From Mucilaginibacter_A sp050955045 (GTDB lineage Bacteria; Bacteroidota; Bacteroidia; Sphingobacteriales; Sphingobacteriaceae): DNA of 64,000 bases. A program made the position numbers and the translations under genes. Position 1 is the first letter of the stretch. Each line of letters starts with the position of its first letter. Location of the stretch: the NCBI GenBank assembly GCA_050955045.1, contig JBPBQV010000002.1, positions 62,001 through 126,000 on the forward strand, written 5' to 3'. Below, piece by piece: positions 35,452 through 44,889 of the stretch. The notes under the pieces are model-generated. The model saw nothing but the letters and a program-made list of their open reading frames with translations, had not been told where the DNA came from and did no database searches.

Positions 35452-36240
35452 TTAAGCAGTAACGCCATCATTCTTAATCTGATCAATAAAAGTTGGAATT
35501 TTACCAAGATAATCTTTCTCTGCCGTCAGCATTTTCACAAACGCGCTTCCTACAATAGCTCCGTTTGCGTAAGCACAGGCTTTTACAAATGCAGCATGAC
35601 CAGAAATTCCGAAACCGATAACGGTCGGGTTTTTCAGTTCCATTTGCTTAATCCGTTCAAAATAAAGTTCTACTGTATCAGAAACTTCCAGGTTTTTCCC
35701 GGTAATAGATGAAGAAGAAAGCAAATAAATAAAACTCTGGCTCAACGCATCAATTTTCCGGATTCGTGCTTCGGATGTAATTGGCGTTACCAGAAAAATA
35801 TTGCTCAAATTATTTTCTAAAAAATATTGCTTGTATAAGTTTTCGTACTCGTACATCGGCAAATCCGGAATAATCACGCCATCTGCACCAACTTCTGCTG
35901 CTTTTTTACAAAATTTCTCAATACCATATTGCAGCATCGGATTGAAATAACCCATCAGCAAGATAGGAATGGTAACGCGTTCACGCAAAGATTTTAATTG
36001 CTCAAACAACACATTTAAGTTCATACCATTATCCAAAGCCGTTTGCGAACTGTGCTGAATAGTTGGGCCATCGGCAACCGGATCGGAATAAGGAAAACCA
36101 ATTTCCAGAAAATCTGCTCCGGCTTTTTCCAAAGCTTCAGCAATATCAACTGTCGAATTTAACTCGGGAAAACCAGCTGTATAATAAATAGATAAAAGAT
36201 TTTCTTTTTTGCTGGAAAATAGCTGGTTCAGCCGGTTCAT
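35452..36240 (-). CDS. trpA: Tryptophan synthase alpha subunit
   Basis: TrpA cleaves indole-3-glycerol phosphate to indole, which is passed to TrpB. I choose ATG 36240 (MNRLNQLFSSKKENL), giving 262 residues; an in-frame upstream start at 36273 would add 11 residues not usual for the family. The catalytic residues are Glu46 (FLEIGFPYSDP) and Asp57 (PVADGP), equivalent to E49 and D60 of E. coli. Last gene of trpD-F-B-A. Confidence 0.96.
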   Translation of the reverse strand: MNRLNQLFSSKKENLLSIYYTAGFPELNSTVDIAEALEKAGADFLEIGFPYSDPVADGPTIQHSSQTALDNGMNLNVLFEQLKSLRERVTIPILLMGYFNPMLQYGIEKFCKKAAEVGADGVIIPDLPMYEYENLYKQYFLENNLSNIFLVTPITSEARIRKIDALSQSFIYLLSSSSITGKNLEVSDTVELYFERIKQMELKNPTVIGFGISGHAAFVKACAYANGAIVGSAFVKMLTAEKDYLGKIPTFIDQIKNDGVTA

Positions 36241-36276
36241 AAATAGGTATTGAATTAAAAGGAAAACCGGCATATG

Positions 36277-36301
36277 GTTTTTATACCGGTAAAAACAGTA
36301 T
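36277..36301 (+). repeat. Dispersed motif copy (ACAG type, perfect stem-loop)
   Basis: GTTTTTA, TACCGG, TAAAAAC, then AGTAT, located between trpB and trpA. The arms are exact reverse complements over seven bases and the loop is six bases. Confidence 0.8.
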
Positions 36302-36303
36302 TG

Positions 36304-37485
36304 TTAAAATCCGAAATGGTTAATGTAAGTTGTTAAATCCTTATCGCCGCGGCCCGAAAGGCAAACCACCACGTTTTCATTTCCATTAAATTTCATTTTC
36401 TTCAATTGAGCCAAAGCATGTGCCGTTTCAATCGCCGGGATAATTCCTTCTAAACGAGAACATTCCAAACCGGCGTCCATCGCTTCATCATCGGTAATGC
36501 TCACATATTCTGCACGCTTTATTTTATACAGATGTGCGTGTTGCGGTCCGATTCCCGGATAATCCAAACCTGCAGAAATAGAATAAGGCTCAACTACTTG
36601 CCCGTCATCTGTTTGCATCAAAATAGTACGGCTTCCGTGCAAAACGCCTTCTTTACCCAAAAAAGTTGTTGCTGCAGATTCTCCGGTATCAACGCCTTTT
36701 CCAGCAGCTTCTACTGCAACTAATTTTACACTTTCATCGTCCAGAAAATGATAAAACATGCCCATCGCATTACTGCCGCCGCCAACGCAAGCTACTGCAT
36801 AATCCGGCAGTTCCCTACCGGTTTGTTCCAGCAATTGTTTTTTGGTTTCTTCGGAGATAATTGCTTGAAAACGCGCAACCATTTCCGGATACGGATACGG
36901 CCCAACTACAGAACCGATGATATAATGTGTGTCTTCCGGGTTGTTAATCCAATCGCGCATGGCTTCGTTTGTGGCATCTTTTAAGGTTTTGCTGCCTGAA
37001 GTTGCCGGAATTACGGTTGCACCCAGCATTTTCATCCGGGCAACATTTGGAGCTTGCCGTTCGATATCCACTTCGCCCATATAAACCACGCATTCGATAT
37101 TTTTCAAAGCACAAACTGTTGCCGTTGCTACGCCGTGCTGACCTGCGCCAGTTTCAGCAATAACCCGTTTTTTACCTAAACGTTGCGCCAATAAAATTTG
37201 CCCGATGGCATTATTAATCTTATGCGATCCGGTGTGGTTTAAATCTTCCCGTTTGAAATAAATATTGGCTCCATACAATTCCGAAGTACGCTTTGCAAAA
37301 TACAAAGGCGAAGGACGACCAACATAATCACGCATCAATTGCTTAAATTCAGCGATAAAGGCAGCATCAGTAGTAATTTCTAAATATTGCTGTCTTAATT
37401 CCTCAATATTTGGATACAGCATTTCGGGAATGTAAGCACCACCAAAATCACCATAATATCCTTGTTCATTTACGCCGTATTTCAT
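36304..37485 (-). CDS. trpB: Tryptophan synthase beta subunit
   Basis: TrpB condenses indole with serine using pyridoxal phosphate. The 393-residue protein carries the cofactor lysine Lys89 in LNHTGSHKINNA, the phosphate loop CVGGGSNAMG and the catalytic-region Glu in ETGAGQHG. Normal length; 11 bases downstream of trpF. Confidence 0.98.
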   Translation of the reverse strand: MKYGVNEQGYYGDFGGAYIPEMLYPNIEELRQQYLEITTDAAFIAEFKQLMRDYVGRPSPLYFAKRTSELYGANIYFKREDLNHTGSHKINNAIGQILLAQRLGKKRVIAETGAGQHGVATATVCALKNIECVVYMGEVDIERQAPNVARMKMLGATVIPATSGSKTLKDATNEAMRDWINNPEDTHYIIGSVVGPYPYPEMVARFQAIISEETKKQLLEQTGRELPDYAVACVGGGSNAMGMFYHFLDDESVKLVAVEAAGKGVDTGESAATTFLGKEGVLHGSRTILMQTDDGQVVEPYSISAGLDYPGIGPQHAHLYKIKRAEYVSITDDEAMDAGLECSRLEGIIPAIETAHALAQLKKMKFNGNENVVVCLSGRGDKDLTTYINHFGF

Positions 37486-37496
37486 TTGTTAAAGTT

Positions 37497-38138
37497 TTAT
37501 GCTGAAGTAGGTAAACCGTTTTGCGCTTTAATCAACCTAAAAGCCTCACTTAGTTTTTCTATATCTTTTACTCCAGGTTTGGTTTCAAACTGGCTGTTTA
37601 AATCAACTCCAACAAAAGCCGGATGTTTCAACTTTAAAACATCTTCCAGATTTTCGTTACTTAAACCACCACTGATAAAAAATGGTGTTTTAAGCTGATA
37701 TTTTTGTAAAATCTGCCAGTTAAAAGCTTTTCCAGAACCGCCGTGCGCAGTAGTTTTAGTGTCGAATAAAAAATAATCGACCACATTTTCGTAAGGTTTG
37801 AGCAACTCAAAATCAAAATTTTCATCTACGCCAAAAGCTTTAAAAACTTCTGTTTGTTTTTTTAAAGCTGCGCACATTTCCGGTATTTCGTTTCCGTGCA
37901 ACTGCACAGCATCAAACTGATACAATTGGATAATGCTTTTAATCGTACTGAAATCTTTATCCACAAAAACACCTACTTTTTTTGCCGATAAACGAAGCTT
38001 TATTAAATCTTCGTTTGGCGAGTAGCCCACAAAGCGCGGCGAGTGCGGGTAAAAAATAAACCCGACATAATCCGGCTGTAAAGCTGCAACCTGCAGCACA
38101 TTTTCCGGAAACTTTAATCCACAAACTTTAATTTTCAT
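37497..38138 (-). CDS. trpF: Phosphoribosylanthranilate isomerase
   Basis: TrpF performs the Amadori rearrangement of phosphoribosylanthranilate. The 213-residue TIM-barrel protein shows KVCGLKFPENV with the catalytic Cys near residue 6, VQLHGNE near residue 77, FLFDTKT with the catalytic Asp, and FISGGLSNENL. It lies 5 bases after trpD. No trpC lies between them, unlike many Bacteroidetes operons. Confidence 0.95.
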   Translation of the reverse strand: MKIKVCGLKFPENVLQVAALQPDYVGFIFYPHSPRFVGYSPNEDLIKLRLSAKKVGVFVDKDFSTIKSIIQLYQFDAVQLHGNEIPEMCAALKKQTEVFKAFGVDENFDFELLKPYENVVDYFLFDTKTTAHGGSGKAFNWQILQKYQLKTPFFISGGLSNENLEDVLKLKHPAFVGVDLNSQFETKPGVKDIEKLSEAFRLIKAQNGLPTSA

Positions 38139-38143
38139 CGCTT

Positions 38144-39133
38144 TTAATTTTGTATCAACAATTTAAAACTGTTTAAAGCTTTTTTACTGTGCAAAGATAC
38201 ACTTGCTTCATCAAAACAAGTTGCAAATGTTTTTTCTGGATGAATTGTTTTAATTGCCATTGCCGCATTGCAAAGTACCACGTTGGTTTGCGCTTCGGTT
38301 GCTTCATCATTTAAAACATTTATAAAAACAGCTGCCGCTTCTGGCACAGTGTGTCCGCTGCTGATTTGCTGCGGATCAAGCTTTGCAAAGCCAAAATCAC
38401 TAATTTTGTAAACCTGCTCGCCGGAATTGGAAAAAATTTTAAAATCGCAGGTTAAAGAAATCTCATCATAACCATCCAAGGCATGAACGATGGTATAATT
38501 TTTATCTGTTTTCTGATATAGATAAGCGTAAACGCGAGCAAGTTCCAAGCTAAAAACGCCAACCATCTGGTTTTTTGGTTTTGCCGGATTAACCATCGGC
38601 CCCAACATATTAAAAAAAGTTTTAACGGCAAGTTCTTTACGGATGGGCGCAATAATTTTCATAGCCGGATTAAACAATGGCGCGTGTAAAAAACAAATCC
38701 CGGCTGTGTTGATGCTTCTTTTAAGCGTATTAATTTCGTTTGTAAATTGATACCCCAGATATTCCATCACGTTGGAAGAACCCGAACCCGAAGAAACGCC
38801 ATAATTACCATGTTTGGCTACCGGATAACCTGCACCAGCAACCACAAAAGAAGCCAGTGTAGAAATATTGAAAGTATCTTTGCCATCGCCACCGGTTCCG
38901 CATAAATCAATCAGGTTTTCTACTCCCAAATTTATGGGAACACACAATTCCAGCATTGCATCCCGGAAACCTTCCATTTCGTCCACCGTGCTGCTGCGCA
39001 TACAATAAGCGGTGATAAAAGCAGCCATTTGCGCTGGATTATATTGGCCACGCGCCATATTAATCAGGATGTTTTTTGATTCTTCTTTGGTAAAACTTCT
39101 ATTCTCAAACAAATGATTTAAAATGGCTTTCAT
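38144..39133 (-). CDS. trpD: Anthranilate phosphoribosyltransferase
   Basis: TrpD joins anthranilate to phosphoribosyl pyrophosphate. The 329-residue protein shows the PRPP loop LCGTGGDGKDTFNIST (near residue 65), KHGNYGVSSGSGS and the metal-binding DEIS region. First gene of the operon segment seen here: no trpE or trpG is upstream, where an 855-base non-coding stretch begins. Confidence 0.96.
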   Translation of the reverse strand: MKAILNHLFENRSFTKEESKNILINMARGQYNPAQMAAFITAYCMRSSTVDEMEGFRDAMLELCVPINLGVENLIDLCGTGGDGKDTFNISTLASFVVAGAGYPVAKHGNYGVSSGSGSSNVMEYLGYQFTNEINTLKRSINTAGICFLHAPLFNPAMKIIAPIRKELAVKTFFNMLGPMVNPAKPKNQMVGVFSLELARVYAYLYQKTDKNYTIVHALDGYDEISLTCDFKIFSNSGEQVYKISDFGFAKLDPQQISSGHTVPEAAAVFINVLNDEATEAQTNVVLCNAAMAIKTIHPEKTFATCFDEASVSLHSKKALNSFKLLIQN

Positions 39134-39241
39134 GCGGATTTTGGTAGATGGAAACGAACGGCTACAGCAGAAATTAATTTAAAAATCAACCCTATCCTGC
39201 TTTTATTAACTTATTATAGTTAAGGTTTAGAGCAATTTTAA

Positions 39242-39272
39242 CAAAGATCAAAAAAAATACAGGCTGCACAAA
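39242..39272 (-). promoter_or_regulatory. Bacteroidetes-type promoter of the trp operon
   Basis: On the minus strand TTTG (39272-39269), 19 bases, then GATCTTTG (39249-39242), with one mismatch in the -7 box. It implies a leader of about 100 bases before trpD. I see no Trp-rich leader peptide or obvious attenuator in it. Confidence 0.55.
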
Positions 39273-39312
39273 TCAATCATTACTTTAAAGTTTACTGATT
39301 TGAAAAAATGGT

Positions 39313-39348
39313 GATAAAAACAGCACATAAATTATTTCTGTTTTTATC
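39313..39348. repeat. Inverted pair of dispersed motif copies (ACAG type)
   Basis: GATAAAAACAG (39313-39323) and CTGTTTTTATC (39338-39348) are perfect 11-base inverted arms around a 14-base AT-rich loop. The left arm continues GCAC as in the motif. Confidence 0.8.
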
Positions 39349-39404
39349 TTTCAAAATTCCTCAAGCATGATTATTTGATTTACTTGAAACCAATTTTATA
39401 CCGA

Positions 39405-39416
39405 TAAAAGAAGCAT
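39405..39416 (+). repeat. Dispersed motif copy (GAAG type, stem-loop form)
   Basis: TTTTATACCGA then TAAAAGAAGCATC, with a perfect core, 10 bases before the small reading frame at 39427. Confidence 0.75.
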
Positions 39417-39426
39417 CAATCAAATT

Positions 39427-39540
39427 ATGGAAACAAAACCACAAGTTCAGTATAATTTAGGACTGGGCCTGCAACCAGTGTTGCATAACCAGCGGATAAT
39501 TAACCGTAATGGGGAAATTGATGCTTTGGAAATGCTTTGA
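39427..39540 (+). CDS. Possible 37-residue peptide, or remnant of a gene
   Basis: ATG 39427 to TGA 39540 encodes METKPQVQYNLGLG then QPVLHNQRIINRNG and an acidic end. The frame has ordinary codon use and no low-complexity run, but no ribosome-binding site or family is evident. It contains no Trp, so it is not a trp leader peptide. Confidence 0.3.
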   Translation: METKPQVQYNLGLGLQPVLHNQRIINRNGEIDALEML

Positions 39541-39576
39541 TCTAAAATCCTGTTTAAAATTTGTCTAATTATTTTC

Positions 39577-39600
39577 GATTCTGTTTTTATCAACAAAAAT
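39577..39600 (-). repeat. Dispersed motif copy (ACAG type, full-length form)
   Basis: On the minus strand ATTTTTGTTGA then TAAAAACAGAATC. The left arm and tail have one change each from the consensus. Confidence 0.6.
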
Positions 39601-39656
39601 ATCAACGTTAATTTTAGAACGTTTTTTTTAAAAACTAAAACTATAATTTATAGCAA

Positions 39657-39668
39657 TAACAGAAGCAT
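39657..39668 (+). repeat. Dispersed motif copy (GAAG type, one mismatch)
   Basis: TAACAGAAGCAT, upstream of the SusC-like operon. Confidence 0.45.
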
Positions 39669-39916
39669 TATTGTTCTTTTCAAAGAATTCATAATGACTT
39701 TCCTTTTTAAAAAAACAACAAATTGTACCAGAATTTCATAATAAAGTTTATTATTTAACTTTCTGAAAATCAAAATAATATAGATATATATTAATATTTA
39801 ATAGAATAATACTTAGCGTTAATTTATTTATTTAACCTATCTATTTAGGTAGAAAACGTACTTTTTATAGAATTTCTACAAAAATTACCTACTTGCGTTA
39901 AATTTTTAATAATAAA

Positions 39917-39948
39917 TTGCAACATTTTCAGTTTACTTGCTAACTTTA
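39917..39948 (+). promoter_or_regulatory. Probable promoter of the SusC-like operon
   Basis: TTGC (39917-39920), 20 bases, then TAACTTTA (39941-39948). Each box has at least one mismatch from the Bacteroidetes consensus, but the spacing is right. The start codon follows 40 bases later. Confidence 0.45.
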
Positions 39949-39988
39949 ACAATATTTAACATCTAAAACTTAACTAACTAAACAAAAC

Positions 39989-42900
39989 ATGAAAAAACTT
40001 CTACATGTAAGTGTAGTTTTCTTGCTCTTATTTGCCTCGCAGGTTTTTGCACAGAATCGCACAATTACTGGCACAGTTACTGCAAAGGAGGATGGTTTAC
40101 CTCTTCCAGGTGTGAGTGTGCAGGTACAGGGAACTACTGTTGGTACTGTAACTGGTATTGATGGTAAATTTTCAATTATTGCACCTTCTACTAACAATGC
40201 TCTTGTATTTACTTTTATCGGGTATAATCCTCAAACAGTTTCTATTGGCTCTAATACGAACCTGATTGTTAATTTAACAATCAGTAGCAGACAATTAGGT
40301 GAAGTTGTTATAACTGGTGCATTAGGCATCAGACGGCAGGCAAAAGAGCTTGGCTTTGCTGCTACTAATATTGAGAGTAAAGATTTAACACAAGCCCGCC
40401 CTACTAACTTTACTAACGGTTTAGCAGGAAAAGTACCCGGCTTAGTAATTAGCACATTAGATAATGGTATTAATCCAAGCACTCGTTTTACATTACGTGG
40501 CAACAGGCACATTAATGGAAACAATTATGCATTGGTAGTTTTAAATGGTGTACCTATTTCGCCTAATGATGTAAATACTATCAACCCGGATGATATTGAA
40601 TCTGTAAACGTTTTAAATGGTGCAGGTGCTGCTGCCCTTTATGGTTCTGAAGCATCTAATGGTGCCTTAATCATTACAACTAAACGGGGTTCGGCTAACG
40701 GTACTCCTCAAATTACTTACAATAACACTTTTCAGTTAGAAAATATTTCTTACTTTCCTAAATTACAAACCAGGTTTGGAAGTTACGGTGGTGAAGGTGG
40801 CGATTATGTTGATCCATTAACTGGTTTTATTATTAAAGCAGCCCCTTTTGAAAATCAATCATACGGTCCTGAATATACTGGTGCCCTTACACAATTGGGT
40901 ATTCCTGCGGCTGATGGTACAATACAAAAATATCCTTATTCAACGCCCAGCAAAGATCCTCGTTTAGCATTTTTTCAAACCGGAAAAACAGAACAAAATA
41001 ATTTAAGTTATGCAGCTGGTGATGCTGCAAACAGTTTTAACTTATCAGTAAGCAATGTAAAAAGGACTGGCGTTGTTCCTAAAGATAAATATGACAGAAC
41101 CACTGCCCGCGTTTCAGCTACAAAAACATACGGTATTTTTAAAGCGGATTTTACAGCTGGTTATACTCAGGAAAACACCAGTACTTATGGTGCAGGATTT
41201 GATGGTACAGCAATTGATGCCGGACGTTCTTTATTGTCAACGCTTTTAAATACACCATCGTGGGTACCGTTAACAAACTTTAAAGATATTAATAGCCCTT
41301 TTGCTGATGTAAATACTTATTATAATTCTTATGGTGTTAATCCATACTGGATTATTAACAATTCAAGGTATAATACACGTGCTGATAATTTTAACGGAAG
41401 CTTTACAGGTACTGTAACCCCAACTAAATGGTTAGATGGTACTTATCGTATTGCATCTAATTTTGGTACTGCTGTGCAACAATTTACACGAGCACAAGTG
41501 GATTTTAGTGGTTATGCCCATAGCGACCCTACTGGTGGATTTGGTACAGAAGCAACATCATTACTGGGTAACACTGCCAATACACCAGGCAGTTTACCTG
41601 GCCAAGTACAAAATATTACACAGTTTGGTGATGGATCAATACCTAATCCCGGATTACCAACCGGAGTTTATGGAAGTGCACCGGCAGGACCACAAGGTTA
41701 TTCCCGTATCCAGCAAGATGTATTGTTAAATTTTCACCATACTTTCTTCAATGATTTTAAAGCTAACTTATTAGTTGGTAATACCATCTGGGAAGAATCG
41801 CTACAGCAAATTACTAATAGTAGTACAAATTTACTAGTCAGTAATTTTTATAACATCGGTAGTATATTAGGTGTACCCACTACAACTCAAACTACAGCCA
41901 AAATTCGCCAAATAGCTTATTTTAGTTCATTAAATATTGGCTATAAAGATTATGCGTTTTTAGAGGGAACACTACGAAATGACCGTGATTCCCGACTTTC
42001 AGCGGCTAATAAATCTTTCTATTATCCTTCTATAAAGGGTTCCTTTATTTTTACGCAGGCTATTTCTGAACTGCAAAATAATAAAATTATCAGTTTTGGT
42101 AAATTAAGGGCTTCTTATAGTAAAGTAGGTGATGTAAACGTTAGTCCTTATACTATTAATAACACTTTCGGTGCAACCAGCGGTTTTCCTTATGGTAATA
42201 CAGGTGGTCAAAGCTTAAGCACTACCTTAAATAATCCGAACTTAAAACCAGAATTTACTAAAGAATTAGAGTTAGGTGCTGATTTAGGATTTTTTGACAG
42301 CCGAATTAATATTAATGCTACTTATTACGCAAATCATACTACTAATCAAACTATTGGAATCACTACATCTCCGGCTACTGGTTATCAAAATGCCTATGTT
42401 AATATTGGAGATGTACAAAATACTGGGTATGAATTAAAATTGAATGTACAAGCCCTAACCAGACAAAAAAATAAAGTAGGTTTAGATTTAGGTGGTAATT
42501 TTTCTATACAAAACTCAAAAATTGTATCATTAACTAATGGTTTGAATCAGGTTTCTCTAGGAGGTTATTCTAATGCTTCTATTTTCGCAGTTGTAGGACA
42601 ACCATACCCAACATTGTATGCTACAGATGTACAAAGGGACCCACAAGGACACGTAATTGTAGATGCTACTACCGGTAATCCCAAATCAGCCAATGGTTTG
42701 GTTTATATGGGTCGTACTACACCAAAATATATATTAGGCTTAACACAATCAGTAAGTTATAAATTTATTGTATTGAGTTTAACAAGTGAGTTCCGTACCG
42801 GAAATGTAATTTACAATCAAGGTTTACAACAAGCTACAGCTGCTGGTGTTTCTGCCTTGTCTGCATCTTCAGGCCGCCAGCGTTTTGTATTTCCTAATTC

Positions 42901-43276
42901 TGTAATAAACACAGGAACTGCTGCCAGTCCAGTTTACACTCCTAATACAAACATCACTACCTCAGCCGGAGATATTGGTTTTTTTGATGCTGGTGATTAC
43001 TATAATTCTCAAAGTTCGTATGTTACCAGTGGTGCATTTTGGAAATTAAGAGAAGCTAATTTAAATTTCGACCTTACTTCATTTGTAAAAAAATCGAGAT
43101 TTATCAAAAGAGCCTCTTTTGCTTTAGTAGGACGAAACTTATTGATGTTAAGACCAAAATCAAATACATGGACAGATCCTGAATTTTCAGGTACTTCTGG
43201 GAATGCAGTTGGTTACAGTAATAGTCAACTTCCACCAACACGTATTTTGGGTGCTAACTTAAATGTAACTTTTTAA
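39989..43276 (+). CDS. SusC/RagA-family TonB-linked outer membrane transporter
   Basis: A 1095-residue outer-membrane barrel that imports oligomers in partnership with the SusD-like lipoprotein. Domains in order: signal peptide (1-21), carboxypeptidase-regulatory-like domain (about 25-100, ITGTVTAKEDGLPLPGVSV), plug domain with LRGNRHINGNNYALVVLNGV and DDIESVNVLNGAGAAALYGS, then the beta-barrel ending in LNVTF with a terminal Phe. It opens the three-gene operon. No anti-sigma/ECF pair or glycosidase adjoins it, so neither substrate nor regulation can be read from context. Confidence 0.96.
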   Translation: MKKLLHVSVVFLLLFASQVFAQNRTITGTVTAKEDGLPLPGVSVQVQGTTVGTVTGIDGKFSIIAPSTNNALVFTFIGYNPQTVSIGSNTNLIVNLTISSRQLGEVVITGALGIRRQAKELGFAATNIESKDLTQARPTNFTNGLAGKVPGLVISTLDNGINPSTRFTLRGNRHINGNNYALVVLNGVPISPNDVNTINPDDIESVNVLNGAGAAALYGSEASNGALIITTKRGSANGTPQITYNNTFQLENISYFPKLQTRFGSYGGEGGDYVDPLTGFIIKAAPFENQSYGPEYTGALTQLGIPAADGTIQKYPYSTPSKDPRLAFFQTGKTEQNNLSYAAGDAANSFNLSVSNVKRTGVVPKDKYDRTTARVSATKTYGIFKADFTAGYTQENTSTYGAGFDGTAIDAGRSLLSTLLNTPSWVPLTNFKDINSPFADVNTYYNSYGVNPYWIINNSRYNTRADNFNGSFTGTVTPTKWLDGTYRIASNFGTAVQQFTRAQVDFSGYAHSDPTGGFGTEATSLLGNTANTPGSLPGQVQNITQFGDGSIPNPGLPTGVYGSAPAGPQGYSRIQQDVLLNFHHTFFNDFKANLLVGNTIWEESLQQITNSSTNLLVSNFYNIGSILGVPTTTQTTAKIRQIAYFSSLNIGYKDYAFLEGTLRNDRDSRLSAANKSFYYPSIKGSFIFTQAISELQNNKIISFGKLRASYSKVGDVNVSPYTINNTFGATSGFPYGNTGGQSLSTTLNNPNLKPEFTKELELGADLGFFDSRININATYYANHTTNQTIGITTSPATGYQNAYVNIGDVQNTGYELKLNVQALTRQKNKVGLDLGGNFSIQNSKIVSLTNGLNQVSLGGYSNASIFAVVGQPYPTLYATDVQRDPQGHVIVDATTGNPKSANGLVYMGRTTPKYILGLTQSVSYKFIVLSLTSEFRTGNVIYNQGLQQATAAGVSALSASSGRQRFVFPNSVINTGTAASPVYTPNTNITTSAGDIGFFDAGDYYNSQSSYVTSGAFWKLREANLNFDLTSFVKKSRFIKRASFALVGRNLLMLRPKSNTWTDPEFSGTSGNAVGYSNSQLPPTRILGANLNVTF

Positions 43277-43285
43277 TACAAAAAA

Positions 43286-44872
43286 ATGAAAAAATATATA
43301 TCACTTATATGTGTTGCAATTACAATTGCAAACAGCAGTTGTAAAAAAAATTATCTTGATTTATCAGTCAATCCAAATACACCTTCCGTTGCAGCTCCTA
43401 ATTTAATATTATCGGGTGCTTTAAAAACAACAGCAGGCATTGTTAATGGAGGTTTAAATAATGCTGCAAATGTTGCTAACAATATCAATTTTGGTTTTTA
43501 TACCCAGTATGCTAACTGGGTAGGTTATTTAAGTCAAAGTACCAGTTATCAGCCCTTTGTAACATTAGAACAATATGCTTTCACCTCGTCCGACTATGAT
43601 GTTTGGACTAGGTTGTATGCCAATTTGGCAAACTATAAAGCTATTATAGATGCTAATGCAGGTCCTAATATTACTGCAATTGCTAAAATAATGACAGCCT
43701 TTGATTATCAGCAATTAGTTGATAATTATAATAATGTACCTTATACACAAGCACTGCAAGGTTCAAGTAGTTTAAATCCTATGTATGATAATGGTTCTGC
43801 TATTTATGATGATCTATTAAAACAATTAGACGCCTCTATTGCCCTAATTCAGGGAGCACCAGTAGGAGCTGCTAATCCTGGCACCTCAGACGTTATGTTT
43901 GGTGGCAATATGGATAACTGGAAAAAATTTGCGAATACATTAAAACTTCGGTTGGCCATCCGCCAATCAAATCTTTCTGCAAAACAAGCTGCTTTAAAAG
44001 CATCTATCAGTGCAACTGTAGCCGTGGGGTATTTAGATGCAACAAACCCAGCCGTTGTAAATCCTGGTTATACGAATATTGATGCTAACGGAGGTCAGCA
44101 AAGCCCATTATGGATAAATTATGGCACTACTCAGTCTGGAAATGCGCAAACAAACAATGCACAATACCAGGCAAATTCTTATGCAGCTACTTTTTTTGCA
44201 TCAAATAATGATCCTCGCCTTGTTCAGATTTATAGTAATATAGCAACCGCTGTAACTGCTACCAGCATTTTAAATGGTACAGTGAATGTACAAAATGGTA
44301 AAGCTATTGTTGCTACTCCATTTGGTGGTTCTCAACCGCCAACAGGTGTAATTAATGGAGTCAGAACACCATTAGCTGTTAGCAAATTTGGTCCTGGTAT
44401 ATTAAAATCAGCAACGATGCCTGCCGTTATTCTGTCATCCGCCGAATCATTGTTTTTACAAGCTGAAGGTGTTGCAGAAGGATTAATTACAGGCAATGCT
44501 GTAACTTTTTATAATGCAGGGATATCTGCATCTTTTGCTGATGACTTAGTACCCAGTGCTGCTTCTGCAGCTGCTACGTATTACGCTCAACCAGCCATTG
44601 CTTATCCTGTAAGCGGTTCTGTTGAGTTACAGAAACAAGCTATTGTTACTCAAAAATGGGCTGCATTAGTTGGATATGGCGCATTTGAAGCATTTAACGA
44701 ATTGCGGAGAACAGGTTATCCAAATGTTCCTGTTTCTATATTTGCAGGTGCAGGCACACAACAAGTTTCCCGTATATTTTACCCTGCTATTGAGTTTCAA
44801 ACCAATGCAGATAATGTTGGCGCACAAGGCACAATTGATAAATTTACGTCGAAGATATTTTGGGCCAAATAA
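43286..44872 (+). CDS. SusD/RagB-family nutrient-binding lipoprotein
   Basis: A 528-residue surface lipoprotein that captures substrate over the SusC-like channel. Lipoprotein signal with Cys near residue 19 (NSSCKKNYLDLSVNPNTP). The sequence SVNPNTPSVAAPNLILSGAL and the later VDNYNNVPYTQAL fit the SusD-like_2 subfamily, which often serves non-starch or peptide substrates. The start is 9 bases after the SusC-like stop. Confidence 0.93.
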   Translation: MKKYISLICVAITIANSSCKKNYLDLSVNPNTPSVAAPNLILSGALKTTAGIVNGGLNNAANVANNINFGFYTQYANWVGYLSQSTSYQPFVTLEQYAFTSSDYDVWTRLYANLANYKAIIDANAGPNITAIAKIMTAFDYQQLVDNYNNVPYTQALQGSSSLNPMYDNGSAIYDDLLKQLDASIALIQGAPVGAANPGTSDVMFGGNMDNWKKFANTLKLRLAIRQSNLSAKQAALKASISATVAVGYLDATNPAVVNPGYTNIDANGGQQSPLWINYGTTQSGNAQTNNAQYQANSYAATFFASNNDPRLVQIYSNIATAVTATSILNGTVNVQNGKAIVATPFGGSQPPTGVINGVRTPLAVSKFGPGILKSATMPAVILSSAESLFLQAEGVAEGLITGNAVTFYNAGISASFADDLVPSAASAAATYYAQPAIAYPVSGSVELQKQAIVTQKWAALVGYGAFEAFNELRRTGYPNVPVSIFAGAGTQQVSRIFYPAIEFQTNADNVGAQGTIDKFTSKIFWAK

Positions 44873-44889
44873 TTTTAATTGAAAATAAG

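Larger units (their letters stand above)
39134..39988. other. 855-base intergenic region rich in motif copies
   Basis: It lies between divergent trpD and the SusC-like gene. It holds a trpD promoter, five copies of the dispersed motif or its arms (39315, 39338, 39405, 39581, 39657), one short reading frame (39427-39540) and the SusC promoter. The rest is AT-rich with no other signal that I can name. Confidence 0.65.

Noticed and set aside
35277..35462. A 61-codon frame on the plus strand ending in trpA
   Set aside because: It runs across the motif palindrome and the 3' end of trpA, has no family and no promoter, and is probably chance.
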